Shown here piece by piece: positions 27,940-36,524 of a stretch of DNA of 64,000 bases. Position numbers and translations under genes: made by a program. The notes beneath the pieces were generated by a model, which was not told where the DNA came from, did no database searches, and saw nothing but the letters and a program-made list of their open reading frames with translations. The stretch covers positions 3,658,001 to 3,722,000 of the forward strand of contig NC_016112.1 of the NCBI RefSeq assembly GCF_000968535.2. Reading direction: 5' to 3'. How positions within the stretch are numbered: the stretch's first letter is position 1; each line of letters begins with the position of its first letter. The stretch comes from Methylotuvimicrobium alcaliphilum 20Z. GTDB taxonomy: Bacteria; Pseudomonadota; Gammaproteobacteria; Methylococcales; Methylomonadaceae.

Positions 27940-28944
27940 CTAAGGAGGAAAGGATAAAGTTTGCGTTGAATAGCCCCTTTGAGCATTACCCCTATGAATG
28001 ACTATACCGGCTTTTGCCTCGCTTTCATACGTTATGCCCATCTCCTCGTATTCACCATGACGCCCGCCTCGAACGAGATCTTTCAATAGCACTTGATACC
28101 TTTCATCCAAAGCGACTTCCGGTTGGGGAAGCGACAAACCGGCTTGCAATAAAGCCTCTTCGTCGACCGGCGAAACGCTTTCTTCGGGCCCTCGCAAAGC
28201 AAGACGAATTCTACCGCCGGATTCGGCCAGCATCAGCGTCGAAGTATCTGTCTCACTAATCGCCAACACGGCCGTTTTACTTTTTTTGCCGGTGGGTTCC
28301 ACGTCCTTTTTTTGCCGCGTCGATGCAGGTTTACTAGCGCCATCCTTAGCTTTGGCCTGATCCTTTCCGCTCGACCGAGCATCCTCCTCATCCACACTTT
28401 GCTCCGGCAAGCTCAACATATTGCCGAAAGCCAGCACGCGCACATCCGACAATACGACTTGCGCCGAGCTATCGTTGCCGACTTCCCGGTCGCTACGCAA
28501 ATAAAGCAACACATCGACATGATCGCCGGGTTCGATGAATCCTCCGGCACCGATCACCTCATCCACTTTGACGGCAAGCGCGCGCTCTCCGGGCCGCAGA
28601 GCCAGCGCCAATTGGCTATACGTTGGAAAATGACTGCCGAGCAGCATTTCGCCGGCGACAATATCGACTCTGGTTTTACGTCCGGTTAACTCGGCCGCCG
28701 ATGCAAAAGAGCGCACCGGACGCGTCGGCACGACTGCAGTGGTTAAATCCGCCTCGGCGATAACCTGACCGGCCGGAATATCCCTCGCCGCAAAAACCAC
28801 TTCCTCGCCTTTCGGCTGGACTTGCTCCACAACTGCCGGCTCGGGTTTCGCTGGAGTCTGGCTGGCTTTATAGCCGAGATAACCGATAGCCACGGCTCCG
28901 ATTGCCAATAAAATTGCCAATACCCGTAACACCGTACTGTTCAT
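27940..28944 (-). CDS. cpaB: Tad pilus assembly protein CpaB/RcpC
   Basis: Periplasmic SAF-domain protein thought to link the secretin to peptidoglycan. 334 residues: N-terminal membrane anchor (VLAILLAIGAVAIGYLGY), SAF domain (VVFAARDIPAGQVIAEADL), RcpC domain (RALAVKVDEVIGAGGFIEPGDHVDVLL) and a charged Lys/Ser-rich insert (about 190-225). 836 bp of repeats separate it from tadE upstream. Confidence 0.92.
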   Translation of the reverse strand: MNSTVLRVLAILLAIGAVAIGYLGYKASQTPAKPEPAVVEQVQPKGEEVVFAARDIPAGQVIAEADLTTAVVPTRPVRSFASAAELTGRKTRVDIVAGEMLLGSHFPTYSQLALALRPGERALAVKVDEVIGAGGFIEPGDHVDVLLYLRSDREVGNDSSAQVVLSDVRVLAFGNMLSLPEQSVDEEDARSSGKDQAKAKDGASKPASTRQKKDVEPTGKKSKTAVLAISETDTSTLMLAESGGRIRLALRGPEESVSPVDEEALLQAGLSLPQPEVALDERYQVLLKDLVRGGRHGEYEEMGITYESEAKAGIVIHRGNAQRGYSTQTLSFPP

Positions 28945-29153
28945 GACGACTCCTGCTTGCTTTTACGGCTCATTGTAAATGGAAAATTTGCCGGGTAGCT
29001 ATTCTACGACATTAACCCGCGTACTTTATCGTTATTGCTATGTATGTATACCTTTCGCACTTCAAATTTCGGCATTGGCGTACCTGATTAGCAAGTTTCT
29101 TTAGCTAAAGCCCAAAGATCAGCATTACCCCTAGCAAGACGGGGTTCGTAAGC

Positions 29154-29358
29154 CATGCGCGTCAAGCTAAAAACGGCCACCCACATCACGCTTTTTCCCA
29201 AGCTCCAGCTTGGGAAAAACACCCCGGAAGCTCCAGCTTCCTGAGACCGACACAACCTCCGCTCACTCTCAACCCCGACTCGCTCGTTCAATTTTTCTTG
29301 ATTGTCGGGAAGCTAGAGCTTCCTGATCAGGTTACCCAAGCTGGAGCTTGGGTAACAG
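29154..29358. repeat. R-H repeat, copy 1
   Basis: About 205 bp with three strong hairpins: CCCAAGCTCCAGCTTGGG, GGAAGCTCCAGCTTCC and, at the right end, ACCCAAGCTGGAGCTTGGGT. A nearly identical copy, including the leader GTCAAGCTAAAAACGGCCAC, lies at about 42650-42857 between scpA and scpB. Confidence 0.85.
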
Positions 29359-29532
29359 CATATTTTAGTTTTTACGACTACGACTGGCCCCTGCTCGGAC
29401 ACTTGGCTTCGGCAAGCTGAAGCATCTTGCTAATCAGGTTAGCGTATGGAGGTGCCGGGGTTTGATCCCTCACCTAACGCTAGGTGAGGGAACAGCATGG
29501 ATGCTGTCAAAGAGTCTACATGGACGTATTCA

Positions 29533-29666
29533 CCCAGCACCTAAATTCCATAGCCCATTGGCTATGGTTAATTGTCTTAGATAATTCATCCAGCACCTAA
29601 ATTAGCCATAATTTTGAATCATTGCCAAAGACCCATGGAATTTAGGTGCTGGATTTAGGTGCTGGG
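29533..29666. repeat. R-D palindrome with a second R-D variant inserted
   Basis: The outer 65-bp type element (CCCAGCACCTAAATTCC ... TTTAGGTGCTGGG) is interrupted by a variant unit that starts CCAGCACCTAAATTAGCC and ends GGAATTTAGGTGCTGGA. The variant unit alone recurs at 63806-63883. Confidence 0.75.
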
Positions 29667-29780
29667 CCTTTGACGGGCACCCCGGCGCCGAAATTTAACT
29701 AGCAAAGGGTATATAAGGGCGCTGAGAATAGGAATGAATCCCATGATGGGTTCCCAGGAAGCGCATGACAAGTTTTTTGC

Positions 29781-30287
29781 CTACAAAACCTGCACGGCGG
29801 CCCGGCCGATCAGGTCGTCGGGCACTCTCGGCACATCGCCGATGACCGGAAAACGCAAGATCGGCACCAGCGGATTGGCTCGATAACCGGCATATCTGAC
29901 GGTCACGATCAAGATATCATTGTCCCATGTGAGATTCACATCGGCATTCGCGCGCGCGGACGGCAGCAGGGTATCATCCAGAAACGCTTCGACGACATCG
30001 CGCACCCTCGCTTCGACGCCAGTGAGATAGGCGGCTTCGGCATTTTCTTCATCGTCGAAATAACTCCGCTCCACCGCAACGCCCGCCCGGGCACCGGCGG
30101 ACGCCGCGTGATTGAAGACCTGCATCATCATCATCGGAATCGAATAACTGACGATCGCGTAAAACAGCGTGAAAAAAATGACGAACAGCAGGGCCGCCTC
30201 GATCGCCGCCGCGCCGCGTTGGCCGCGCAAGCGGCCGGAAGGAGGTTTGATGTTGGTATCTCCGATAGGACTCGCTACCTGTCTCAT
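29781..30287 (-). CDS. tadE: TadE-like minor pseudopilin
   Basis: Minor pseudopilin of the Tad system, 168 residues. The N-terminus carries the prepilin-like motif QRG/AAAIEAALLFVIFF with Glu at +5, followed by a hydrophobic helix and a soluble domain. The frame runs further upstream, but the ATG at 30287 is chosen: AAGGA lies 7 nt before it and it starts 25 bp after tadV. The predicted maturation enzyme is the adjacent TadV. Confidence 0.88.
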   Translation of the reverse strand: MRQVASPIGDTNIKPPSGRLRGQRGAAAIEAALLFVIFFTLFYAIVSYSIPMMMMQVFNHAASAGARAGVAVERSYFDDEENAEAAYLTGVEARVRDVVEAFLDDTLLPSARANADVNLTWDNDILIVTVRYAGYRANPLVPILRFPVIGDVPRVPDDLIGRAAVQVL

Positions 30288-30312
30288 GACCAGTCCTTTA
30301 TGTTGAAGCCGC

Positions 30313-30840
30313 TCAACCGCGCAGCGACAGCGAAAATCCGGAAGCGGCGGCAAACAATGCCACGAGGAAACCGGCCGCCAGCGCCGCACCGAACGGCAGG
30401 AACCTGCCTTTGGGTTCCGGCACCCCGGCAAGGGAAATACCCAAGCGCACCAACAAAAACGACCAGCGGTAGGCCGTCAGCCACAAGATGACTGTTACGC
30501 CTGACAGCAACCCCGCCACGACAAAGGTAATCAGTACCGCATCGACGCCGCCGAGCAAGCCCATCGCGGCAAATAATTTGACATCGCCCGCACCGAGTTT
30601 TTTGAACACATAGCCGGGCAGCGTCATGACCAGCGCCAAGGCCCAGCCGGCCAAAGCCGACATAAAAGTCAACCCCAGCCAGCCTTCCCCGATTACCGCA
30701 TAAGCGGCCAGCGCCGCCAAGTGCGCGCCGAGTGTCAGTTTATTGGGTAGGCGGCGTCGAACGAGATCATACAGGCCGCAAACGACGGCCCACACACCTA
30801 AAATCCAAATCGGCACCGACGCCGCCGCTAATAGGTTCAT
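30313..30840 (-). CDS. tadV: Prepilin peptidase TadV (A24 family)
   Basis: Aspartic peptidase that processes Flp and TadE-type prepilins. 175 residues, about six membrane helices, and the two catalytic aspartates at Asp25 (YDLVRRRLPN) and Asp86 (GAGDVKLF). It lacks the N-terminal methylase part of PilD, as is usual for TadV/CpaA. It lies 67 bp after flp. Confidence 0.92.
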   Translation of the reverse strand: MNLLAAASVPIWILGVWAVVCGLYDLVRRRLPNKLTLGAHLAALAAYAVIGEGWLGLTFMSALAGWALALVMTLPGYVFKKLGAGDVKLFAAMGLLGGVDAVLITFVVAGLLSGVTVILWLTAYRWSFLLVRLGISLAGVPEPKGRFLPFGAALAAGFLVALFAAASGFSLSLRG

Positions 30841-30907
30841 GCTGTGAATCCACGATCAAACCTGGTTGCGCGCATTAATTCAACACGGCCGAAATCGACA
30901 AACTAGC

Positions 30908-31093
30908 TCAAGGACCAGGAGTCAGTGCGTCTTGAATACCTTGAAAAATTGTTGTTACAGCTGTGTTGATGCCGGGGACGAATGCAACCAACGCAATCGC
31001 AACCATCGCGGCAATTAGCGCATATTCGATACCGCTCGCACCTTCTTCGTCTCGAAGAAACTCGCCCCACCATTGTTTAAATTGAATGTTCAT
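30908..31093 (-). CDS. flp: Flp major pilin
   Basis: Major subunit of the Flp/Tad pilus, 61 residues. The short basic leader ends at Gly18, then ASGIEYALIAA: cleavage after Gly18 puts Glu at +5 and Tyr at +6, the Flp signature. A single hydrophobic helix follows. The ribosome site AAGGAGAGG is 6 nt before the ATG, stronger than any other in the cluster, as expected for the most abundant product. First gene of the Tad cluster. Confidence 0.95.
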   Translation of the reverse strand: MNIQFKQWWGEFLRDEEGASGIEYALIAAMVAIALVAFVPGINTAVTTIFQGIQDALTPGP

Positions 31094-31554
31094 TTTTAAC
31101 CTCTCCTTGGGTTATCAATCGATAGTGCCCAATTCTGTTTTTGTTAAGAGCCAACGATTCCATTCGACATTTTTAAACCACCCTAAGAACGCTTGGATCT
31201 TCGGTCGGTTAGTTTTTTTTATTATATTTTTCCTTACTCAGCATGATTACAGATAACCGGATTGAAAAAAACCCGTGTTGTCACAATTCGAGAAACCTTT
31301 TCAATATTTTCCGAGACCGGTTCATATCCTCTATAACAGTACACTCATGGATTTCTTCAATACGGTATTAACTTACAGTTTCCTAAACGAAAGCGCCTTG
31401 ATTTCGTGCCGAACAATCGGTTCGGATTGCCAAAGGTACAGGTCAGTTAGCCGAGTCGATTCTCACAGGGAAAACGATAGAATTCCCTGCCAAGGCTTTG
31501 ACAATCAAGGACAAAAAGTCTAACAGCCAACCCCATGACCTGTCAATTTATTCC
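31094..31554. other. Gap upstream of flp; holds its leader, no gene
   Basis: On the minus strand this region gives flp an AT-rich upstream region with a likely promoter at 31221-31226. The part nearer 31555 is the downstream flank of the symporter gene. A plus-strand open frame (31275-31523) has no ribosome site or recognisable product. None of the dispersed repeats is evident, which is unusual for a gap this long here. Confidence 0.5.
31221..31226 (-). promoter_or_regulatory. Candidate -10 box of the flp promoter
   Basis: Perfect TATAAT on the minus strand in an A-rich context (AAATATAATAAAAA). The -35 region at 17 bp spacing (TAATCA) matches TTGACA at only three positions, so an activator may be needed. 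It implies a leader of about 120 nt before flp. Confidence 0.4.
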
Positions 31555-32922
31555 TTAGCGAGTTACTCGGTTTTTCAGCCGATGCCCCGCGTCATTCGAA
31601 CGCGCGTTAAAATAACGCCGCGTTTCATCCCGCACGACTTTGGACAACAACAACAGCCCTATCAGATTAGGGACGGCCATCAAACCGTTCATCAGATCCG
31701 AGAAATTCCACACCAAGTCCAGCTGCAGCATCGCACCGACCGGAATGACGGCCACGAAGGCGACACGATAAAGAACGACGACTCTCGCACCGAGCAAATA
31801 TTCGATCGCTTTCTCGCCGTAATAACTCCAGCCGATCAAGGTCGAAAACGCGAACAAGCCGGTCGCCGACGCTACGATCAATGTGCCCTTATCCCCCAGC
31901 GTTTCGGCAAAGCTCAAACTAGTCAATACGCCGGCGCTGACGCCTTCGGTCCACGGCGTCGCGGTTAGAATGACCAGCGCAGTAATCGTACAGACCAGCA
32001 AGGTATCGATAAAGGTCTGCGTCATCGATACCAATGCTTGCTTGACCGGATCGCAAGTCCGCGCGGCCGCGGCGGCAATCGGCGCGGATCCGAGCCCGGA
32101 TTCGTTGGAAAACACTCCGCGCGCCACGCCGAAGCGGATGGCCGAGGCAAGGGTCGCGCCGGCAAATCCGCCGCCCGCCGCGATCGGGTTGAAGGCATGA
32201 TAAAAAATCAGCCGCAAGGCTTCCGGCACTTGATTGATGTTAATAGCGACCACGGTCAACGCGGCGCCGATATATAGCACGATCATGAACGGCACCAGCA
32301 TCGAGGTAAATCGGCCGATCGAGCGAATACCGCCGATTAGCACGAAGCCGGTCAACGACATCAAAACAACGCCGGTCACCCAGGCTTCAACGCCGAAGAT
32401 ATTGCCCAACATAACCGCGACCGAATTGGCTTGCGTCATGTTGCCGATGCCGAACGCCGCACAGGCCGTAAACAGCGCAAACAGCCAGCCCAGCCAAGGG
32501 AGCCCCGCACCCTTCGCAATGTAATACATCGGCCCGCCGCGCATACCATGCTTGCCTTGCTCACGATATTTAACCGCCAAGACCGCCTCGGCATACTTTG
32601 TCGCCATGCCGACAATGCCGGTCATCCACATCCAAAAGACCGCTCCGGGCCCACCTAGCGTAATCGCGGTTGCCACGCCGACGATGTTGCCGATTCCGAC
32701 CGTGGCCGCCAATGCCGTGGTCAAGGCCGCAAAATGACTGATATCGCCGACACCCTGATGATCCTTGTCGAAAATTAATTTCAAAGCGTGCCCGAGCGCG
32801 CGGAATTGCAAGCCGCGCAACAGAATCGTCAAATACAGTCCGGTACCGACTAGTAAAATAAGCATCGGTGCGCCCCAGACCCAGCCTGACAAAGTCGCAA
32901 CAAAATTTTCAAAGGTTTCCAT
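31555..32922 (-). CDS. Sodium:alanine/glycine symporter (AGCS family)
   Basis: Inner-membrane Na+-coupled amino-acid carrier. 455 residues with about 10-11 membrane segments and family signatures GGPMYYIAKGAGLPWLGWLF, GVARGVFSNESGLGSAPIAAAA and TPWTEGVSAGVLTS. The open frame extends 111 bp upstream into repeat sequence; the ATG giving METFENFVATLSGWVWG matches the family start. Substrate (alanine or glycine) cannot be told from sequence by eye. Stands alone. Confidence 0.92.
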   Translation of the reverse strand: METFENFVATLSGWVWGAPMLILLVGTGLYLTILLRGLQFRALGHALKLIFDKDHQGVGDISHFAALTTALAATVGIGNIVGVATAITLGGPGAVFWMWMTGIVGMATKYAEAVLAVKYREQGKHGMRGGPMYYIAKGAGLPWLGWLFALFTACAAFGIGNMTQANSVAVMLGNIFGVEAWVTGVVLMSLTGFVLIGGIRSIGRFTSMLVPFMIVLYIGAALTVVAININQVPEALRLIFYHAFNPIAAGGGFAGATLASAIRFGVARGVFSNESGLGSAPIAAAAARTCDPVKQALVSMTQTFIDTLLVCTITALVILTATPWTEGVSAGVLTSLSFAETLGDKGTLIVASATGLFAFSTLIGWSYYGEKAIEYLLGARVVVLYRVAFVAVIPVGAMLQLDLVWNFSDLMNGLMAVPNLIGLLLLSKVVRDETRRYFNARSNDAGHRLKNRVTR

Positions 32923-33149
32923 GGATATTCTCGTTATTGGTATTCGGTTTTCTGGTGCCCACGGAGAGCACTCATCGTTATACATAAATCGTGTATTACC
33001 GTCATGCCATAGCGCATGCGGCCTCGATACCATTTATTATCACCTAACTTTCCCGGCTTCGAAATCGCGATCAGGGGATCGCTCCCACAGAATTCGGAAC
33101 CCTTTTGTGGGAACGATGAAATTAAAAGCCTAAGATAGCGTCTCAGTCC
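32923..33149. repeat. R-M and R-E repeats before the symporter
   Basis: Contains an R-M left end (about 32970-33034, CTCATCGTTATACATAA to CTCGATACC) and an R-E palindrome (33057-33118). No gene. Confidence 0.75.
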
Positions 33150-33632
33150 TCAGTTCGCGTCGAAGTAATGCCTATTTTGAAACGCGGCAAAGAGTTTATC
33201 GAGCAAAACCTTTTCGCTATCGACGATACGGCCCCGCAAGGCATAGGGGTACTGTGTCGTACAGGCAGCGGCAATGTCCATGCAATATTTCAGAATGCTT
33301 CGATTTCGCTCGGAATCGGCCGATGACGCAGAATCGAGGACCAATTCGCTCAGCGCGTCAAGCAGTCTTTGCGGCGGTCGCCGGTGCGCGAAGCGCTCCA
33401 AAAAATCATTGGCATCCTCGGTCGTTATCAATGGAATTCCCGCCGCGCGGTCAAGGTGCGCAATGTGTTCTATCGTAAAGTGATACAGCAATGCCAGCTC
33501 GGCTGGTTGATTTTCGCCGTCGGCCCATATCATTTCAATTAACGGGATCAGATCTAGGAAATAGTAATCCGAAGGTTTAAGCTCGAACTCTTTTGCCAAT
33601 AATTCAAAGTTATTTTGTTTGTCGTTACTCAT
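33150..33632 (-). CDS. TerB-like uncharacterised protein
   Basis: 160-residue soluble helical protein without signal peptide. The segment LIPLIEMIWADGENQPAEL resembles the TerB/DjlA-type helical metal-binding fold (IEVAWADGxID pattern), but I cannot assign a function. Clear ATG start, weak ribosome site. Flanked on both sides by repeats, with no operon partner. Confidence 0.6.
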   Translation of the reverse strand: MSNDKQNNFELLAKEFELKPSDYYFLDLIPLIEMIWADGENQPAELALLYHFTIEHIAHLDRAAGIPLITTEDANDFLERFAHRRPPQRLLDALSELVLDSASSADSERNRSILKYCMDIAAACTTQYPYALRGRIVDSEKVLLDKLFAAFQNRHYFDAN

Positions 33633-33985
33633 AGCGCAACCATAATGTTAATCCTGCTTTAACATTTACCTATTATACCTTTCACACTTCAAATTTCTTG
33701 GCAGAAACAAAACGTTGGGTACCTTTTGCGGGACGGGTTATTTAACCCGTCCCCAATGTTTCGGTTTGCCCTAAACATTTCGGCTTACTTCGGCCAAAGT
33801 CGAAACGTTTAGGACGGGGTTGCAAACCCCGTCCTGCTAGGTTACTTATTATTTCTGGACAGCTTAACTTAGTATTTGGCCTTGGCCTGGACGGGCTAAA
33901 TAACCCGCCCCGCAAAGGAGCCATCTTTTCTCGGTTTCGAACTCCGCACAACTAACTCGCAAAATACGCAGCCTTTTTTCAGGCA
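33633..33985. repeat. Repeat-filled gap between csp and the TerB-like gene
   Basis: Holds an R-C left end (33674-33697, TATACCTTTCACACTTC), an R-G unit (33728-33838: GCGGGACGGGTTATTTAACC, a TCGGCCAAAGTCGAAACG arm, and the stem GACGGGGTTGCAAACCCCGTC) and a further half unit (33886-33912). No gene. Confidence 0.8.
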
Positions 33986-34024
33986 TAAAAAAACCCGCGC
34001 TCAGTTCATGAGCGCGGGTTTTTT
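33986..34024 (-). terminator. Rho-independent terminator of csp
   Basis: Perfect stem AACCCGCGCTC/GAGCGCGGGTT with a short loop, flanked by A-runs on one side and T-runs on the other, so it can terminate in both directions. It lies 8 bp after the csp stop on the minus strand. Confidence 0.92.
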
Positions 34025-34032
34025 AAACCGGT

Positions 34033-34254
34033 TTAGATAACCGTGACTTCTTCGGCTTGCGGACCTTTTGGACCGCGAGTAATTTTAAACTGAACGTGTT
34101 GGCCTTCATCCAGTGATTTGTAGCTGCTGGTGCCGCTCAGGATATTCCGGAAATGGACGAAAACGTCCGGACCTTGTTGTTGTTCGATAAAACCGAAACC
34201 TTTATCTGAATTAAACCATTTAACGGTGCCGGTAGTCATTGCTGCAGTATTCAT
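34033..34254 (-). CDS. Cold-shock domain protein (CspA family)
   Basis: Single-stranded nucleic-acid binding protein of 73 residues with RNP1 KGFGFIEQQ and RNP2 VFVHF motifs. The ATG giving MNTAAMTTG has AGGA 6 nt upstream; a second ATG five codons later is possible. An AT-rich leader precedes it and a strong terminator follows, so it is a monocistronic unit. Which Csp paralogue it is cannot be told. Confidence 0.94.
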   Translation of the reverse strand: MNTAAMTTGTVKWFNSDKGFGFIEQQQGPDVFVHFRNILSGTSSYKSLDEGQHVQFKITRGPKGPQAEEVTVI

Positions 34255-34809
34255 AGTAAGTCCTATAAAATTTTAAATTAAAAGCCTTAAGAAAGGCGGG
34301 TAAAGCTGATAACGATGGAGTTACTATATGAAAAACAGGACGAATAACTACTGAAGAGACATCGAAATGGTAAACAAAGGTAAATCTAGTTTTCTAGCTG
34401 GAACTCATTGTAGGCCGATTATTAGCATTGTCAATTTAATTCTGGAAAATCCGTCGATTTATTCTGTTTCCCAAGGTTCTTCGCTCGTTGTTATACCTTT
34501 CGCACTTCAAATTTCGGCAGTGCCCGAGGAGGCGCCGGGGTGTCCGGTCGATTTTCGCTCCTGCAAAATCGACATTCACACCATCCATGGCGCTCATAAA
34601 GGCTTTGCCAGCATGGAGCTGGCATAGAGACTACATGGACGTATTTACCCAGCACCTAAATTCCATAGCCCATTGGCCATGGTTAATTGTCTTGGATAAT
34701 TTAGGTGCTGGGTTCACGGCGCGTCCTTTGACGGACACCCAGGTGCCGAATTTTGATCTACGACGGGTATATAACGATGAGCGCAAAGCGGGGGCTTGAC
34801 CGATTTAAC
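34255..34809. repeat. Gap with csp leader and R-C element
   Basis: The first about 110 bp are the AT-rich leader/promoter region of csp (possible -10 TATAGT on the minus strand). A complete R-C element occupies 34492-34771 (TATACCTTTCGCACTTC ... CTACGACGGGTATA) with the shared core at about 34632-34720 interrupted by R-D (34648-34712). A small open frame at 34367-34627 overlaps the element and is not a gene. Confidence 0.8.
34648..34712. repeat. R-D 65-bp palindrome inside R-C
   Basis: Starts CCCAGCACCTAAATTCC and ends ATTTAGGTGCTGGG, with an inner arm pair GGCCATGG-type loop. It interrupts the core ACGTATT|CACGG of the surrounding R-C element at the same point as the copies at 51262 and 57520. 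Confidence 0.85.
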
Positions 34810-36195
34810 TCAACGATCCGCCAACGTCGTAATTATCGGAAACTGAACGCCTTGACGCTGACGGAATCCAATCAACGGTGCGATGCCTTTCGATAACAAA
34901 GCATTGACTTGAGTCTCATTCAATAATGTTTCGGCGCCGGGCTGCAAAACCGGCTCATCATCCAAGATATAACTAAATACCGGCACATCGCTCATCAATA
35001 ATGCATTGTCCGTACTGTCTTCTTGAGTCATTCTTATTAGCGCACGAGCGCATAACAGGGCCGGATTTCCCCATAGCAGTTCATTCCGGACAGGGACCTC
35101 CGAACACTCTTCAAAAGCCAATGTTTCAACCGGGTCACGCTTCAATCCGTAGGGTAATCTCAATAAGTAGCGAGGATATGCCAGCACCACGCTATCGGCA
35201 TTAATCTCGCTAAGGTATCGAGTCCAATCGCCGTCTTTTTTAGACTCCCCTAAGATCGCGCTATCGATCAATGACTGGCCCGCAGCACCAAGAAAACAGC
35301 CGCCGCAAGCTTTTGCCGTAGCACCCAAAAACTTAAGCAATTCAGCATCTTCAGCACTGCCGGCAAAGCTAAAATCGCCGACCAACAATACATCCCGCCC
35401 TTCGTCGTCCAATTGAACATGCGCCAACAAGCGCTCTTTAAACTCGCTGCCCCCTTCATTGACAGCGGCCATTAATTCGGCTTGGCTGATATCGACTAAA
35501 AAGAAGCACTGCTCGTCCGCATACTCTTCATTGACTAGCGCTTCGGTGGCTCGCCAAAGGGACTCGAGGCTTTTAAAATCCTGTCGTTGCAGTAGGGTTC
35601 GCAAAAATTGGCTGACCGTCTTTTCGATTACATCAATCAAAGCCTGATACTGCAAACTAACATCCTTGGTTATATAAGGCGACACGACCCGTTCGATCAA
35701 CCTTTCCACCGTGTCGGCTTTATCGGTCTTGGGCTCCGGCGCTTTGCCCAGCAAACGTTGCAAGGTATCCGCTTCGGTCTCGGCATCGACTTGCTGCGTT
35801 TGGGCCGAAATGTTTTGATTAGGGTCGGTTTGATTGAACGATTGAATTTTCGCCGCAGCCTGCGCCGCCGTTTTCGGGTTACTCAACGCTTTTTTTAATT
35901 CGAGCAAGTCAGCCAAAATCCGGATTTTGTTAAACCAGGCATCCGGATGAAAGTCTTCGATCGATTCAAAATGCAATGTCACACCCGAGTCAAGATCGAG
36001 CGTCGGCCTGATTTGAGTCATTACCGGCTCAAAAGTATCGCTGTCGATCCTTTGAATATTACGTTGACTCCACGCAGTATCACGCTTTCCGGAAAAATCC
36101 CCCAACACATAAATTCGATAGGCGTTAGCGTGTTCTTTTTTAGATGCGATGCCCCGGGCATTAAGTCCCATCTTAAAATCGATTCTACTTGACAT
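34810..36195 (-). CDS. Fused type VI secretion sheath protein TssB-TssC, orphan
   Basis: 461 residues. The N-terminal part (about 1-120) resembles the small sheath subunit TssB: YRIYVLGDFSGKRD, IDSDTFEPVMTQIRP and the LHFESIEDFHPD segment followed by LLELKKAL. A low-complexity Gln/Asn/Thr linker follows, then a TssC-like part (ALIDVIEKTVSQFLRTLLQ, RQDFKSLESLWRATEALV) and the AYPRYLLRLPYG segment. No other T6SS gene is in the window. Start chosen at ATG 36195, with GGGAGA before it, rather than 54 bp upstream. It follows the ATP-grasp gene by 329 bp on the same strand, with repeats between. Function is unknown; a sheath of a contractile injection system is inferred from family only. Confidence 0.8.
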   Translation of the reverse strand: MSSRIDFKMGLNARGIASKKEHANAYRIYVLGDFSGKRDTAWSQRNIQRIDSDTFEPVMTQIRPTLDLDSGVTLHFESIEDFHPDAWFNKIRILADLLELKKALSNPKTAAQAAAKIQSFNQTDPNQNISAQTQQVDAETEADTLQRLLGKAPEPKTDKADTVERLIERVVSPYITKDVSLQYQALIDVIEKTVSQFLRTLLQRQDFKSLESLWRATEALVNEEYADEQCFFLVDISQAELMAAVNEGGSEFKERLLAHVQLDDEGRDVLLVGDFSFAGSAEDAELLKFLGATAKACGGCFLGAAGQSLIDSAILGESKKDGDWTRYLSEINADSVVLAYPRYLLRLPYGLKRDPVETLAFEECSEVPVRNELLWGNPALLCARALIRMTQEDSTDNALLMSDVPVFSYILDDEPVLQPGAETLLNETQVNALLSKGIAPLIGFRQRQGVQFPIITTLADR

Positions 36196-36524
36196 GCTTT
36201 TTCTCCCAACCCGACCGATAAAACCGGACAGTAGCAGACACGGTTTCATCAGACAAGCAATGAAATCGAATCGTCACATTACGGTGCAAAGCTTTAGCCT
36301 CGCGGTGATCGACAGTCTCGCAGAGTAAGCCTCGCGTGCCTTTTTTAGTTTAGGCTGAGTAACTACGGATGACTTGCGAAATGGTGCGCGGGGCGGGTTA
36401 TTCAACCCGCCCCGAACGTTTCGATTTGCTTCGGCCACGATCGAAACGCTTAGGACGGGATTGCAACCCCGTCCTGCCAAGTATCCTACAATTAACTTTG
36501 AATTTTGATCTACGATGGGTATAG
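36196..36524. repeat. R-G unit and R-C right end before tssBC
   Basis: R-G occupies 36388-36479 (GGGGCGGGTTATTCAACCCG and a GGACGGGATTGCAACCCCGTCC stem). The right end of an R-C element (TGAATTTTGATCTACGATGG GTATA) lies at about 36499-36522, two bases before the stop codon of the ATP-grasp gene. No gene. Confidence 0.8.

Larger units (their letters stand above)
28945..29780. repeat. Repeat island splitting tadE from cpaB
   Basis: No gene in 836 bp. Contents: an R-C left end at 29047-29073 (TATACCTTTCGCACTTC); an R-H unit (about 29154-29358) with stems AAGCTCCAGCTT and GAAGCTAGAGCTTC; the shared core at about 29517-29532 (TACATGGACGTATT) interrupted by a double R-D element (29533-29666); and a degenerate R-C right end near 29685-29712. 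Confidence 0.85.

Noticed and set aside
34367-34799. Open frames downstream of the sheath fusion gene
   Set aside because: Composed of R-C and R-D repeat DNA; the same peptides appear at 39056-39313.
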